Positions 30,124 through 38,818 of a stretch of DNA of 50,518 nt are shown here, piece after piece. This DNA is from UBA5905 sp964609975 (GTDB taxonomy: Bacteria > Bacillota > Clostridia > Oscillospirales > Acutalibacteraceae). Position numbers and translations under genes: made by a program. The stretch spans positions 1 to 50,518 of the forward strand of contig CAZSTR010000010.1 in assembly GCA_964609975.1 (NCBI GenBank). Direction: 5' to 3'. The notes beneath the pieces were generated by a model. It had not been told where the DNA came from, did no database searches, and was given only the letters and a program-made list of their open reading frames with translations. Numbering within the stretch: position 1 is the first letter of the stretch; each line of letters begins with the position of its first letter.

Positions 30124-31941
30124 ATGGCTAAGATTATTGGTATTGACTTGGGTACAACGAATTCCTGCGTGGCGGTGATCGAGGGCGGCGAGTCCGTCGT
30201 CATCCCCAACGCCGAGGGTGCACGCACCACGCCCTCTGTGGTGGCGTTCAAAAAGGACGGCGAGCGGGTTGTCGGTCGTGTGGCGAAGCAGCAGGCGGTG
30301 TCGGCTCCCGACCGTACCATCTCGTCCATCAAGCGGGACATGGGCACCGACCGGAAGGTCACCATCGACGACAAGGCGTATACGCCCCAGGAAATCTCGG
30401 CGATGATTTTGACGAAGCTGAAGCAGGACGCGGAGGCCTATCTGGGCGACAAGGTGACCGAGGCGGTCATCACCGTGCCCGCCTATTTCACGGACGCCCA
30501 GCGGCAGGCGACCAAGGATGCCGGTAAAATCGCCGGCATGGAGGTCAAGCGCATTATCAACGAGCCGACGGCGGCGGCGCTGGCCTATGGCATCGACAAG
30601 GGCGCGGATCAGAAAATCATGGTGTATGACCTGGGCGGCGGCACCTTCGATGTGTCCATCATCGAAATGGGCGACGGCGTGCAGGAGGTGTTGGCTACCG
30701 CCGGTAACAACCGCCTGGGCGGCGACGACTTCGACCAGAAAATCGTGGAATGGCTGATCGCCGGCTTCAAGGCGGAGACCGGTGTGGATTTGAACAACGA
30801 CAAGATGGCGCTGCAGCGTCTGCGCGAGGCGGCGGAGAAGGCGAAGATCGAGCTGTCCGGCTCTACCAGCAGCAGCATCAACCTGCCCTTCATCACGGCG
30901 GATGCCACCGGCCCGAAGCATTTGGATATGACCCTCACCCGTGCGAAGTTCAACGAGCTGACGGCGTCCTTGGTGGAGGCTACGATGGTGCCGGTGCGTC
31001 AGGCGCTGAGCGACTCCGGCCTGTCCGCTTCGGAAATCGACAAGGTTCTGCTGGTGGGCGGCTCTACCCGCATCCCGGCTGTGCAGGAGGCTGTGCAGAA
31101 GTTCATGGGCAAGGAGCCCTTCAAGGGCATCAACCCCGACGAGTGCGTGGCCATGGGCGCGGCGCTGCAGGGCGGCGTGCTGGGCGGCGAGGTCAAGGGC
31201 CTGCTGCTGCTGGATGTGACGCCTCTGTCTCTGGGCGTGGAAACCATGGGCGGTGTGATGACGAAGGTTATCGAGCGCAACACCACCATCCCTACCAAAA
31301 AGAGCCAGATTTTCTCCACCGCCGTGGACAATCAGCCCTCTGTGGAAATTCATGTGCTCCAGGGCGAGCGTGAATTCGCGAAGGATAACAAGACGCTGGG
31401 TATGTTCCATCTGGATGGAATTGCTCCCGCCCGTCGCGGTGTGCCGCAGATCGAGGTTACCTTTGACATCGACGCCAACGGCATCGTGAATGTGTCCGCG
31501 AAGGATTTGGGCACCGGTGCGGAGCAGCATATCACCATCACCTCCAACACCAATATGTCCAAGGAGGACGTGGAAAAAGCGGTGAAGGAAGCCGAGCAGT
31601 ATGCCAGCGAGGATAAGGCGCGCCGCGAGGCGGTGGACGCCCGCAACAACGCCGACCAGCTGGTGTATCAGTGCGAGAAAACCATGGAGGAGCTGGGCGA
31701 CAAGCTGGACGCCGCGGACAAGGCCGACCTGCAGACGAAGCTGGATGCCCTCAAGGAAGCGCTGAAGGGCGAGGACATTGAGGCCGTCAAGGCAAAGCAG
31801 GAAGAACTGACGAAGGTCTTCTATGCGGTCAGCGAAAAGGTGTATCAGGCAAACGCGCCCCAGGATGGCGCTGCTGGCCCGGCGCCGGATGCGGGAACTG
31901 CTCCGGACGGAGACGGCTATTATAACGGCAACGTGCAATAA
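30124..31941 (+). CDS. dnaK: Chaperone DnaK (Hsp70)
   Basis: A 605-residue Hsp70 chaperone. The nucleotide-binding domain begins KIIGIDLGTTNSCVAV and contains RIINEPTAAALAYGID and VYDLGGGTFDVSI; the substrate domain holds LLLLDVTPLSLGVET, then the helical lid and a Gly/Ala/Pro-rich tail. The start is the ATG at 30124 with GGAGG; the longer frame has no family support. It works with DnaJ and GrpE encoded alongside. All 11 tyrosines use TAT and all 4 histidines CAT although Phe and Asn mostly use C-ending codons. A hairpin before dnaJ may reduce read-through. Confidence 0.97.
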   Translation: MAKIIGIDLGTTNSCVAVIEGGESVVIPNAEGARTTPSVVAFKKDGERVVGRVAKQQAVSAPDRTISSIKRDMGTDRKVTIDDKAYTPQEISAMILTKLKQDAEAYLGDKVTEAVITVPAYFTDAQRQATKDAGKIAGMEVKRIINEPTAAALAYGIDKGADQKIMVYDLGGGTFDVSIIEMGDGVQEVLATAGNNRLGGDDFDQKIVEWLIAGFKAETGVDLNNDKMALQRLREAAEKAKIELSGSTSSSINLPFITADATGPKHLDMTLTRAKFNELTASLVEATMVPVRQALSDSGLSASEIDKVLLVGGSTRIPAVQEAVQKFMGKEPFKGINPDECVAMGAALQGGVLGGEVKGLLLLDVTPLSLGVETMGGVMTKVIERNTTIPTKKSQIFSTAVDNQPSVEIHVLQGEREFAKDNKTLGMFHLDGIAPARRGVPQIEVTFDIDANGIVNVSAKDLGTGAEQHITITSNTNMSKEDVEKAVKEAEQYASEDKARREAVDARNNADQLVYQCEKTMEELGDKLDAADKADLQTKLDALKEALKGEDIEAVKAKQEELTKVFYAVSEKVYQANAPQDGAAGPAPDAGTAPDGDGYYNGNVQ

Positions 31942-31951
31942 GGGTTGCTGA

Positions 31952-31995
31952 AAATCCCGGAGCCACCGCACCCTTTGCGGCGGCTCCGGATTTTC
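31952..31995 (+). terminator. Hairpin/attenuator between dnaK and dnaJ
   Basis: AATCCCGGAGCC/GGCTCCGGATTTT (31952-31995) with a 12-13 base internal arm: a partial terminator with a short T-run. It may lower dnaJ expression relative to dnaK. Confidence 0.6.
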
Positions 31996-32020
31996 GGATT
32001 TTTGGCGGGAGGACAGAGCT

Positions 32021-33154
32021 ATGGCAGACAAGCGTGATTATTATGAGGTACTGGGCGTTCAAAAGGGTGCCTCGGAGGAGGAAATCAAAAAGGGCTATCG
32101 CAAGATGGCGAAAAAATATCACCCGGATTTGAATCCCGGCGACCAGGCCGCTGAAGCCAGCTTCAAAGAGGTGAACGAGGCATACGAGGTGCTGTCTGAC
32201 CCGAAGAAGAAGGCGCTTTATGACCAATACGGTCATGCGGGTGTGGACCCCAATTTCGGGGGCGGTGGCTTCGGCGGCGATGTGGATTTTGGCGATTTGG
32301 GAGACATTTTCTCCTCCTTCTTTGGGGGAGGCTTCGGCGGCGGTCGCCGCCAGGATCCCAATGCCCCACGGCGGGGCGGCGATGCGGCGGTTTCTGTCAT
32401 TCTTTCCTTCGAGGAGGCCGCCAAGGGCTGTAAAAAGAAGGTGAATGTCCAGCGGGTGTGCACCTGCTCGGATTGTGGCGGAAGCGGAGCGAAGAAGGGC
32501 ACCGCGCCGAAAACCTGTCCGGATTGCGGCGGCCGGGGACAGGTGGCTCATAACCAGCGCACCCCCTTCGGCGTTGTGCAGACGCAGAGCACCTGTTCCC
32601 ATTGTCGCGGCCGGGGACAAATTGTGGATTCTCCCTGCCCCACCTGTGGCGGCCAGGGACGGATTCGCCGCACCGAGGAAATGGGTATCAACATCCCTGC
32701 CGGTATCAACGAAGGCCAGGTCATCAGCATCCCCGGAAGGGGCAACGCGGGACAAAACGGCGGCCCGGCCGGCGATTTGCAGGTGGAGGTTTCTGTGCGT
32801 CCCCATCCGCTGTTTGAGCGGGACGGCTTTAACATCTGGTATGAAATGCCCATTACCTATGCCCAGGCCGCTTTGGGCGCCCAGGTGGAGGTGCCAACCC
32901 TGGACGGGAAGGTGGAATTCACCATCAAGGAGGGAACCCAGCCCGGCGATGTGCAACGCATCAAGGGCAAGGGAATTCCCTATCTCAACGGCCGCGGCAC
33001 CGGCGATTTGCTGTTGAAAATCGTGGTGGAGGTTCCGCGGGGGCTGAATTCCGATCAGAAGAAGCTGTTGGAGAAATTCGAAAGCTCCACCGGGGAGAAA
33101 AATTATCAAAAGCGCCGTTCCTTCTTTGAAAAGCTCAAGCAGGGCTTTCATTGA
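32021..33154 (+). CDS. dnaJ: Chaperone DnaJ (Hsp40)
   Basis: A 377-residue type I Hsp40. The J domain (residues 1-70) has the HPD motif (KKYHPDLNPGD). A Gly/Phe-rich linker follows (GGGGFGGDVDFGDLGDIFSSFFGGGFGGG), then a zinc domain with four CxxCxGxG repeats (CSDCGGSG, CPDCGGRG, CSHCRGRG, CPTCGGQG) and the C-terminal client domains. It delivers clients to DnaK and stimulates its ATPase. GGGAGGA lies before the ATG, and it is last in the heat-shock operon. Confidence 0.97.
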   Translation: MADKRDYYEVLGVQKGASEEEIKKGYRKMAKKYHPDLNPGDQAAEASFKEVNEAYEVLSDPKKKALYDQYGHAGVDPNFGGGGFGGDVDFGDLGDIFSSFFGGGFGGGRRQDPNAPRRGGDAAVSVILSFEEAAKGCKKKVNVQRVCTCSDCGGSGAKKGTAPKTCPDCGGRGQVAHNQRTPFGVVQTQSTCSHCRGRGQIVDSPCPTCGGQGRIRRTEEMGINIPAGINEGQVISIPGRGNAGQNGGPAGDLQVEVSVRPHPLFERDGFNIWYEMPITYAQAALGAQVEVPTLDGKVEFTIKEGTQPGDVQRIKGKGIPYLNGRGTGDLLLKIVVEVPRGLNSDQKKLLEKFESSTGEKNYQKRRSFFEKLKQGFH

Positions 33155-33179
33155 GCGGCGAAAAAGGCAAAAAACCGAA

Positions 33180-33216
33180 GCGACACCGGCCGCAAAGCGG
33201 CCGGTGTCGCTTTTTT
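33180..33216 (+). terminator. Terminator of the heat-shock operon
   Basis: GCGACACCGGCCGC/GCGGCCGGTGTCGC (14 bp, AAA loop) followed by six T. Confidence 0.92.
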
Positions 33217-33330
33217 GCGGTTTCTTTGCTGATTCTTTGCCGAAAATGCGATATACTACCGAAGGAAATGCAAAAAGCAGAAAATTGGGAAATTCAGGGA
33301 ATTTCCCGCGGAAAGAAATGGAGGAACAGA

Positions 33331-34377
33331 ATGAGCTTTCTGGAATTTTTTCGCCAGATGCTGAGCAGTCCCATGCTGACCGTGTCCACCCTGTTGACGC
33401 TCGGCGTGATTCTGGTCAACGGCTGGACCGATGCGCCCAATGCCATCGCAACCTGCGTCTCCACCCGTGCCATCGGGGTGCGCAAGGCGATTATCATGGC
33501 GGCGGTGTTCAACTTTTTAGGTGTTTTGGTGATGACATCCGTTAACGCCTCGGTGGCCTTCACCATCTATAACATGGTGGATTTCGGCGGCGACTCACAG
33601 CTGGCGCTGATTGCCCTGTGTGCGGCCATGGCCGCGATTGTGATATGGGCGACAGCCGCCTGGTATTTCGGCATCCCGACCAGCGAAAGTCACGCCCTCA
33701 TCGCCGGTGTTTCCGGCGCCGCGGTAGCGATTCAAAACAGCTTTTCCGGCATCAACCCGAAGGAATGGGTGAAGGTGATTTACGGAATTCTGCTGTCCAC
33801 GGTTTTGGGCTTTGTGCTTGGCTTTTTGTCGTCGAAGCTGACGGTTTTGCTGTTCCGCAACCGCAGCCGGCTGAAATCCGAGCGCTTCTTTTCCGGGGCG
33901 CAGGTGGCCGGCGGCGCGGCCATGGCCTTCATGCATGGTGCCCAGGACGGACAGAAGTTTATGGCGATTTTCCTTTTGGGCGCCGCCATGGCCAACGGAC
34001 AAGCCACCACCAGCTTTTCTGTGCCGATTTGGCTGATGGTGCTCTGCTCTGCGGTGATGGGGCTGGGCACCTCCATCGGTGGCTATCGGATCATCAAATC
34101 GGTGGGGATGGACATGGTGAAGCTGAAGCCCTATCAGGGCTTCGCGGCGGATTTTTCCGCGACGCTGTGTCTGCTTCTTTCCTCTCTGACCGGAATTCCG
34201 GTGAGCACAACCCACACGAAAACCACCGCTATCATGGGGGTGGGGGCTGCCCGGCGCATGAGTAATGTCAACTGGAGCGTGGTGAAGGAGCTGGTGCTCA
34301 CCTGGGTGTTCACCTTCCCCGGCTGCGGCCTGCTGGGCTTTGGAATGGCGAAGCTGTTTTTATTGATTTTTGCATAA
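33331..34377 (+). CDS. Inorganic phosphate transporter, PiT family
   Basis: A 348-residue membrane protein of the PiT family, which imports metal-phosphate by proton or cation symport. The paired signatures are present: VNGWTDAPNAIATCVSTRAI near the N-terminus and GIPVSTTHTKTTAIMGVG near the C-terminus, with about nine or ten spans between. I chose the ATG at 33331 with GGAGGAA; a longer frame upstream starts inside dnaJ's end and passes through the terminator. A TATACT -10 lies at 33252-33257 without a clear -35. It is followed at once by a DUF47 PhoU-like gene, the usual accessory protein. Confidence 0.92.
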   Translation: MSFLEFFRQMLSSPMLTVSTLLTLGVILVNGWTDAPNAIATCVSTRAIGVRKAIIMAAVFNFLGVLVMTSVNASVAFTIYNMVDFGGDSQLALIALCAAMAAIVIWATAAWYFGIPTSESHALIAGVSGAAVAIQNSFSGINPKEWVKVIYGILLSTVLGFVLGFLSSKLTVLLFRNRSRLKSERFFSGAQVAGGAAMAFMHGAQDGQKFMAIFLLGAAMANGQATTSFSVPIWLMVLCSAVMGLGTSIGGYRIIKSVGMDMVKLKPYQGFAADFSATLCLLLSSLTGIPVSTTHTKTTAIMGVGAARRMSNVNWSVVKELVLTWVFTFPGCGLLGFGMAKLFLLIFA

Positions 34378-34390
34378 GGAGAGAAAAACA

Positions 34391-35011
34391 ATGGCGAAAA
34401 AGGGAAACAATTATTTTGAGCTGATTCAGAAGCAAACGGCCTATTGCGTGGAGGCCTCTGACCTGCTGGAGGAAATTCTGTGCAAATTCAATCCGGACAG
34501 CGTGGGCGCCTATCGGGCGAGGATGCACGAAATCGAGCAAAGCGCCGACAGCGTGCACCACGATATTCTGAACCGCCTGTCCACGGAATTCATCACCCCC
34601 ATCGACCAGGAGGACATTTTGCATCTGGTGCAAATCATCGACGACATCACCGATGGTTTGGATGAGGTGATTTTGGACATTTATATGTATCGGGTGGAGC
34701 ATATCCCGGAGAAAACAGCAGAGCTGTCCCAGATGGTGAACCGCTGTGTGCGGGCGTTGCAGGAGACTGTCGATGAGTTGAAGAATTTCAAAAAGCCGGA
34801 GACACTGCGCGCCCGGCTGGTGACGGTCAACGACATCGAGGGCGAGGCTGACGAGCTGTATACCGATGCGATGTATCGCCTGTTCGGATCGGAGGCGGCC
34901 ACGAAGGAGCTGTTGGCCAGCCGCGCCATTTATGAGGGGCTGGAGGATTGCTGCGATTTGTGCGAGCACGCCGCCGATGTGATCACCCAGGTGATTATCA
35001 AAAACACCTGA
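34391..35011 (+). CDS. DUF47 / PhoU-like phosphate transport accessory protein
   Basis: A 206-residue all-helical protein of the DUF47 (PhoU-like, TIGR00153) family, expected to bind metal ions and modulate the PiT permease encoded 13 bases upstream. Recognisable segments are FELIQKQTAYCVEASDLLEEIL, HEIEQSADSVHHDIL, TEFITPIDQEDILHLVQIIDDITDGLDEVI (the EDI/DD helix) and NDIEGEADELYTDAM, with a second E-x-x-D helix near the end. AGGAGAG precedes the ATG at 34391, with a terminator just after. Confidence 0.92.
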   Translation: MAKKGNNYFELIQKQTAYCVEASDLLEEILCKFNPDSVGAYRARMHEIEQSADSVHHDILNRLSTEFITPIDQEDILHLVQIIDDITDGLDEVILDIYMYRVEHIPEKTAELSQMVNRCVRALQETVDELKNFKKPETLRARLVTVNDIEGEADELYTDAMYRLFGSEAATKELLASRAIYEGLEDCCDLCEHAADVITQVIIKNT

Positions 35012-35027
35012 CTTTTCTCAAAACCGA

Positions 35028-35068
35028 AAATCCCCCCGCGGCTCACAAGAGTCACGGGGGATTTTTTT
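35028..35068 (+). terminator. Terminator after the PiT/DUF47 pair
   Basis: AATCCCCC/GGGGGATT hairpin with a long internal loop region, followed by seven T. Confidence 0.85.
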
Positions 35069-35080
35069 GCTGCATAGGAC

Positions 35081-36541
35081 TCAGACGGAGAGAGGCTGGC
35101 CGTTGACGAAAATGCTGGTGATGGAAATATGCTCACAGGGGTCGGTGCCCGGCTCATTGGTGACATCCATGCGGATGATAGGCTTTCCGTCTGCCAGAGG
35201 AAGCCCTTCATCATAATAGACCCGGATGTTGTCCACTGTCACATGATGGATGAGGCGGGAGCGCACGCCGGTCAAATCCAACCGTTCGTCCAGTGGCGAA
35301 ATTCCCCATGCTGCCATGTTTTCCGGGGTGCGGAAGGGGGTGTTTCGCAGGAGCAGAAGGGAGGGAAGCGCTATTTGGTCGGTGGCGGCATACACCATGT
35401 TGTCGGAGGCCTGATATACCTCCGGGGTGTCAAAGGCGTTGAATTCTACCCGGATGTCCTGAAAGGTCACATGATGAATCTCGGCGCAGTCGCCGTTGCT
35501 GATGTCCAGCGCAATGCATCCGCCTCGGAGGATGTCGCAGTCGCGGAAGGCGATGTGGCTGTATTCCCGGCAGGCGGTTTCGATGCCCAGCTCACAGCAA
35601 CGGCCCCAGTCGCACCACAGGGCACAGTCCTCCACCAGAATGTCCCGGTTGTCCAGATGGCAATGGCTGTCCACACCCTTGATAACGAGGGTGTCGTCGA
35701 AGGAATGGATGAAGCTGTGGTGCACGGTCACCCGCTGGGAGTTGACGATGTCGATGCCGTCGGTGTTATAGCGCCATTGGCCGAAAATCTGGATGCCGTC
35801 CAGCAGAACATCCGCACAGCCGAAGAGGCTCAAGCACCAGATGGCGGAATTGGTCATCCCGACGCCCTCTATCGTGATGCCGCGACAGTCATAGAATTTC
35901 ATGTTTCCGTTGATATAGCGGTCATAACATTCGTTGCCGGTGCGCTCCTCATGGCTGTCATCCAGTAGTCCGTTGCCGAAAATACGGATGTTTTCGGCGC
36001 CTTCGGCAAAAACACAGCCATAGACTAGCGCGTCACGGTCAATATACAGGCTTTCGTTGCTGTTCAATGTGATTTTTCCAGGAAAATGGATGCCGGGCCC
36101 GAAATAATAGGTCACATTCTCCGGCGCCGGCGCGGAAATCGGCTTTGAATAGAAAATATATAGACAGTGGTGATAGCTGTCCCCCTCCAGCACGAAGAAG
36201 CCGGGCTTTTCCAGCGTGAAGCGCACCCCATCGGCGGTTTCGGTCAGGGGAATATTTTTCGAATAGGGCTTCAGCCGCAGGATGCTGTGAGGCAACAGAG
36301 CTTGGATGTCCAGTGTGATGGTTTCGTCCCCCACCAATCGGACGAAGGAGGCGGTTTCTGCCTGGTCAACGGGGCGCTGATGCCCCGGCCAAATCCGATT
36401 GAAAGGGAATTTCGAGATTTGACAGGTGTATACGGGGATGTCCTCGCTCCGCACTGTCACCCGATAGTCAGCGGACAGCGGCCGCTTATAGGGATAGAAG
36501 GTGTCCTGCCCTTGATAGACGAATTTGGAATAAGCAAACAT
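35081..36541 (-). CDS. GH28-like right-handed beta-helix protein
   Basis: A 486-residue protein with an N-terminal beta domain (about 1-140) and a pectate-lyase-like right-handed beta-helix resembling glycoside hydrolase family 28 (polygalacturonases, rhamnogalacturonases). The GH28 motif NTDGID is at 259-264 and the Asp pair DD at 282-283, but the usual GHG is replaced by GRCCELGIE (313-321), so the catalytic histidine is absent. There is no signal peptide, so it is cytoplasmic. It may act on oligosaccharides taken up by the adjacent EamA-type transporter or have a changed reaction. AGAGG precedes the ATG. It is transcribed with the EamA gene, both divergent from an AraC regulator. Confidence 0.78.
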   Translation of the reverse strand: MFAYSKFVYQGQDTFYPYKRPLSADYRVTVRSEDIPVYTCQISKFPFNRIWPGHQRPVDQAETASFVRLVGDETITLDIQALLPHSILRLKPYSKNIPLTETADGVRFTLEKPGFFVLEGDSYHHCLYIFYSKPISAPAPENVTYYFGPGIHFPGKITLNSNESLYIDRDALVYGCVFAEGAENIRIFGNGLLDDSHEERTGNECYDRYINGNMKFYDCRGITIEGVGMTNSAIWCLSLFGCADVLLDGIQIFGQWRYNTDGIDIVNSQRVTVHHSFIHSFDDTLVIKGVDSHCHLDNRDILVEDCALWCDWGRCCELGIETACREYSHIAFRDCDILRGGCIALDISNGDCAEIHHVTFQDIRVEFNAFDTPEVYQASDNMVYAATDQIALPSLLLLRNTPFRTPENMAAWGISPLDERLDLTGVRSRLIHHVTVDNIRVYYDEGLPLADGKPIIRMDVTNEPGTDPCEHISITSIFVNGQPLSV

Positions 36542-36607
36542 AAAAGAACCTCTTTATAGTGATGTTTTTCTCCGGCGAAGCGGGGAGCAAAGCCGGATTT
36601 TCGATTT

Positions 36608-37489
36608 TTATAAAAACAGCAGAGTTCCGACGAAGCAGAGCGCCATGCTCCAAAACAGCCGCGCCGACAGCTTTTCACGGAACAGGAGAACTCCGGCCAG
36701 CGCGGACAAAAGGATGGTCAGCCCGGTGTTGAAGGGATAGAGCACAGAGGCCGGGAGCGTCACCGCTATTGTCAGCTGGAGCAAGGAAAAAAGCCCGCTC
36801 ATGCCCGCCGAGGCAGCGGCCAGCCCTGGCGCCTTCCAGCGGGAGACCGGTGTGGCGGGTTGGGTTCGGTGACTTCGTTCCCGCAACCAGAAGAGGAGAA
36901 ACAGCGCCCCCGCCAGCCCCGCCTTGAACAGCCCCTGGAGCTGGATGAATTCCACGGTGCTCACCATGGCGTATTGGGTGTTGCTTTGGTGCAGCTTCGA
37001 GGTGATGCTGGTGCAGCCGTTGAGAACGAACACGGCGAGGCACAGCAGTAGCTGGCGGCGGTTCAGCCGCGCGCCCCGCTCCCCGGACAGAAAAACGCCG
37101 ACGAGCATCACCAGTATTCCCGCCAGCCGCACCCAACGAAAGGGCTCGTCCAGAAAAAGCAGGCCGAACACATAGGGAAGGGTCATGCCGCCGGTCATCA
37201 GAAACAGGGTATACATGGCCATCGTCCCCGACCGGAGCAGGCGGAAGCCGAGAATGTTATACGCCATGACAAAGGTGTTCATTAGCCCCGCCATAATCAG
37301 CGAGAAGGGGGTGCAGCGAAAAACAAAGCCGTTGCCAGCCCAAAAAAGCAACGCTAGAAACAGCCCCAAAAGGGCGTTGAAGCCGAAGGTCGCCTTCGAG
37401 CCTGTCCCATATAGTCGCTGATACACCTTGTTCAGCGAAAAATCCAACGCCAACAGCAATGAGCCGAAGGCCAACGCCAAATATTCCAT
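36608..37489 (-). CDS. EamA family (DMT superfamily) transporter
   Basis: A 293-residue transporter with ten predicted spans and the internal duplication typical of EamA/RhaT-like DMT proteins. The N-terminus begins MEYLALAFGSLLLALDFSLNK; GGMTLPYVFGLLFLDEPFRWVRLAGILVMLVGVFL closes the first half, and TGLTILLSALAGVLLFREKLSARLF the second. GAGGGG precedes the ATG at 37489. A TATAAT -10 (minus strand, 37516-37511) without a strong -35 lies upstream. Divergent from the AraC gene and upstream of the GH28-like gene; substrate unknown, likely a sugar or related metabolite. Confidence 0.85.
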   Translation of the reverse strand: MEYLALAFGSLLLALDFSLNKVYQRLYGTGSKATFGFNALLGLFLALLFWAGNGFVFRCTPFSLIMAGLMNTFVMAYNILGFRLLRSGTMAMYTLFLMTGGMTLPYVFGLLFLDEPFRWVRLAGILVMLVGVFLSGERGARLNRRQLLLCLAVFVLNGCTSITSKLHQSNTQYAMVSTVEFIQLQGLFKAGLAGALFLLFWLRERSHRTQPATPVSRWKAPGLAAASAGMSGLFSLLQLTIAVTLPASVLYPFNTGLTILLSALAGVLLFREKLSARLFWSMALCFVGTLLFL

Positions 37490-37539
37490 CGAACCCCTCT
37501 TTTCGCCCCTATTATACTCCGATTTTTCCGGGAATACTA

Positions 37540-37569
37540 TTGACTTTTCGTCAAAAAATATGCTAAAAT
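37540..37569 (+). promoter_or_regulatory. Promoter for the AraC gene at 37589
   Basis: TTGACT (37540-37545), an 18-bp spacer and TAAAAT (37564-37569), divergent from the EamA promoter region. Confidence 0.6.
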
Positions 37570-37588
37570 CCACACCGAGGTGACGAAT

Positions 37589-38431
37589 ATGAACAGTCAA
37601 ATCATTTCCTTCGACGGTGTGTTCCCCTTCTGGATTCGCACCGCTTATGTGGCTATTGATTCGAAATCGCCCCTGAATACCCAGCATAGCCATATTCATG
37701 AGGAATGTGAGATTTATATCAATGTCAGCGGCGATGTTTCCTTCGCCGTAGAGGGGACGGTGTATCCGCTGGTGTCCGGGAACGCGATTCTCACTCGCCC
37801 CGGCGAATATCATCATTGTATTTATCACAGTGAGAAGCCCCATCGGCATTTTTGGATTTTGTTTTCCTGCGGAGGGAATGAGCCGCTTTTGGATTTGTTT
37901 TTTCAGCGACCGCTGGGGAAAAACAACCTGATTTCCTTCACCTCCGACCAGTCGAAGGAGCTGTTTTCCGTTTGCTTTCAGCTGGCGGGGCTGGCGGACT
38001 CCTGTGCCGATGGAGAGATGAGCGCGGCGGAGCGCTATCGGCTGTTTTTCGCCCTTTTGAGCCTGCTGCAAAAGGGGCAGGTGTTGGACGCCCCCCAAAG
38101 TCGGGAAAACAGCAGTTTGGTGCGGGCGGTGAATTATATCAACGGCCATTTGGGGGAGCGGCTGTCGGTGGCGCTGTTGGCGCGGGAGTGCAACACCAGC
38201 GTTACCACGCTGGAACGCCAGTTCACCCAGTCGCTGAGCATCACCCCCACCGGATATATCCAGAAAAAGCGTCTTGCCTATGGAGCGCGGCTGTTGTCGC
38301 AGGGGGAGAGCGTCACCGAGGCCGCCGCAAAAAGCGGCTTTTCGGACACCTCCTGCTTCATTTCCCGCTTCAAGGCTGTCTATAAAATCACGCCCCTGCA
38401 ATACAAAAAATCCATCGCCGCGCCCCGTTGA
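37589..38431 (+). CDS. AraC family transcriptional regulator, third in window
   Basis: A 280-residue AraC regulator with an N-terminal cupin sensor (HSHIHEECEIYINVSGDVSFAVEG, ILTRPGEYHHCIYH) and a C-terminal double HTH (LSVALLARECNTSVTTLERQFTQSLSITPTGYIQ and SVTEAAAKSGFSDTSCFISRFKAVYKITPLQYK). I take the ATG at 37589, with CGAGGTG before it, rather than a GTG three codons upstream. It is divergent from the EamA/GH28-like pair, its probable targets. Downstream is a repeat-containing stretch and a terminator. Confidence 0.9.
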   Translation: MNSQIISFDGVFPFWIRTAYVAIDSKSPLNTQHSHIHEECEIYINVSGDVSFAVEGTVYPLVSGNAILTRPGEYHHCIYHSEKPHRHFWILFSCGGNEPLLDLFFQRPLGKNNLISFTSDQSKELFSVCFQLAGLADSCADGEMSAAERYRLFFALLSLLQKGQVLDAPQSRENSSLVRAVNYINGHLGERLSVALLARECNTSVTTLERQFTQSLSITPTGYIQKKRLAYGARLLSQGESVTEAAAKSGFSDTSCFISRFKAVYKITPLQYKKSIAAPR

Positions 38432-38462
38432 GGGGGAGCCTTACGAAGGATGTGCGCGAAAT

Positions 38463-38516
38463 CAAATTTGTGCACAAACGCAAATTTGCGCAGAGACTCA
38501 ATTTTGCGCAGGCCCC
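38463..38516. repeat. Tandem 18-bp repeats, three copies
   Basis: Three head-to-tail 18-base units: CAAATTTGTGCACAAACG (38463-38480), CAAATTTGCGCAGAGACT (38481-38498) and CAATTTTGCGCAGGCCCC (38499-38516). A fourth unit, CAACTTTGTGCACAGGCT (38594-38611), and a degenerate one before it (38576-38593) lie beyond the palindromic element at 38524-38575. Confidence 0.75.
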
Positions 38517-38523
38517 CTGAAAA

Positions 38524-38575
38524 GCCTCCCTTGTGTAAAGGAAGGTGGCACAGCGGAGCTGTGACGGAGGGAGTG
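38524..38575. repeat. Short palindromic intergenic element (CCTCCCTT type)
   Basis: About 52 bases: CCTCCCTT...AAGGAAGG, then CACAGC-GGA-GCTGTG, then GACGGAGGGAGTG. The outer CCTCCC/GGAGGG arms are self-complementary. Elements of this general form are scattered through intergenic regions of many Clostridial gut genomes (from memory). It interrupts the 18-bp repeat array. Confidence 0.6.
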
Positions 38576-38611
38576 ATGGTGTCTGCACAAGCCCAACTTT
38601 GTGCACAGGCT

Positions 38612-38661
38612 CCAAAAAGCTTCCTCGCGAAGGTTAAGTTGGACACGCCAATAAATAACAC
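38612..38661. other. Remaining non-coding stretch downstream of the AraC gene
   Basis: The region from 38432 to 38818 holds no gene. Apart from the repeats above and the terminator at 38662-38706 I see nothing specific in it. Confidence 0.5.
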
Positions 38662-38706
38662 AAAATCCGGCCTGTGAGGATAACCACAGGTCGGATTTGC
38701 TGTTTT
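38662..38706. terminator. Terminator between the AraC gene and the ABC transporter
   Basis: AAATCCGGCCTGTG/CCACAGGTCGGATTT hairpin with T-rich flanks on both sides (TTTTGTGTTATT on the minus strand), probably ending both converging transcripts. Confidence 0.75.
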
Positions 38707-38818
38707 ACGACCACCCGCCTAAAGAAGGAAAGCTTTTTGTTTGGTTTTCGCGGGGAAGCGTCCGCGCGTTTGCGCAAAATATTACAGTTTTGTACGCGAA
38801 AGGGGCGAGGATCCCGAT

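Noticed and set aside
30106..32031. A 641-codon antisense open frame over dnaK
   Set aside because: A known type of antisense artefact in dnaK; no start signal and no domain.
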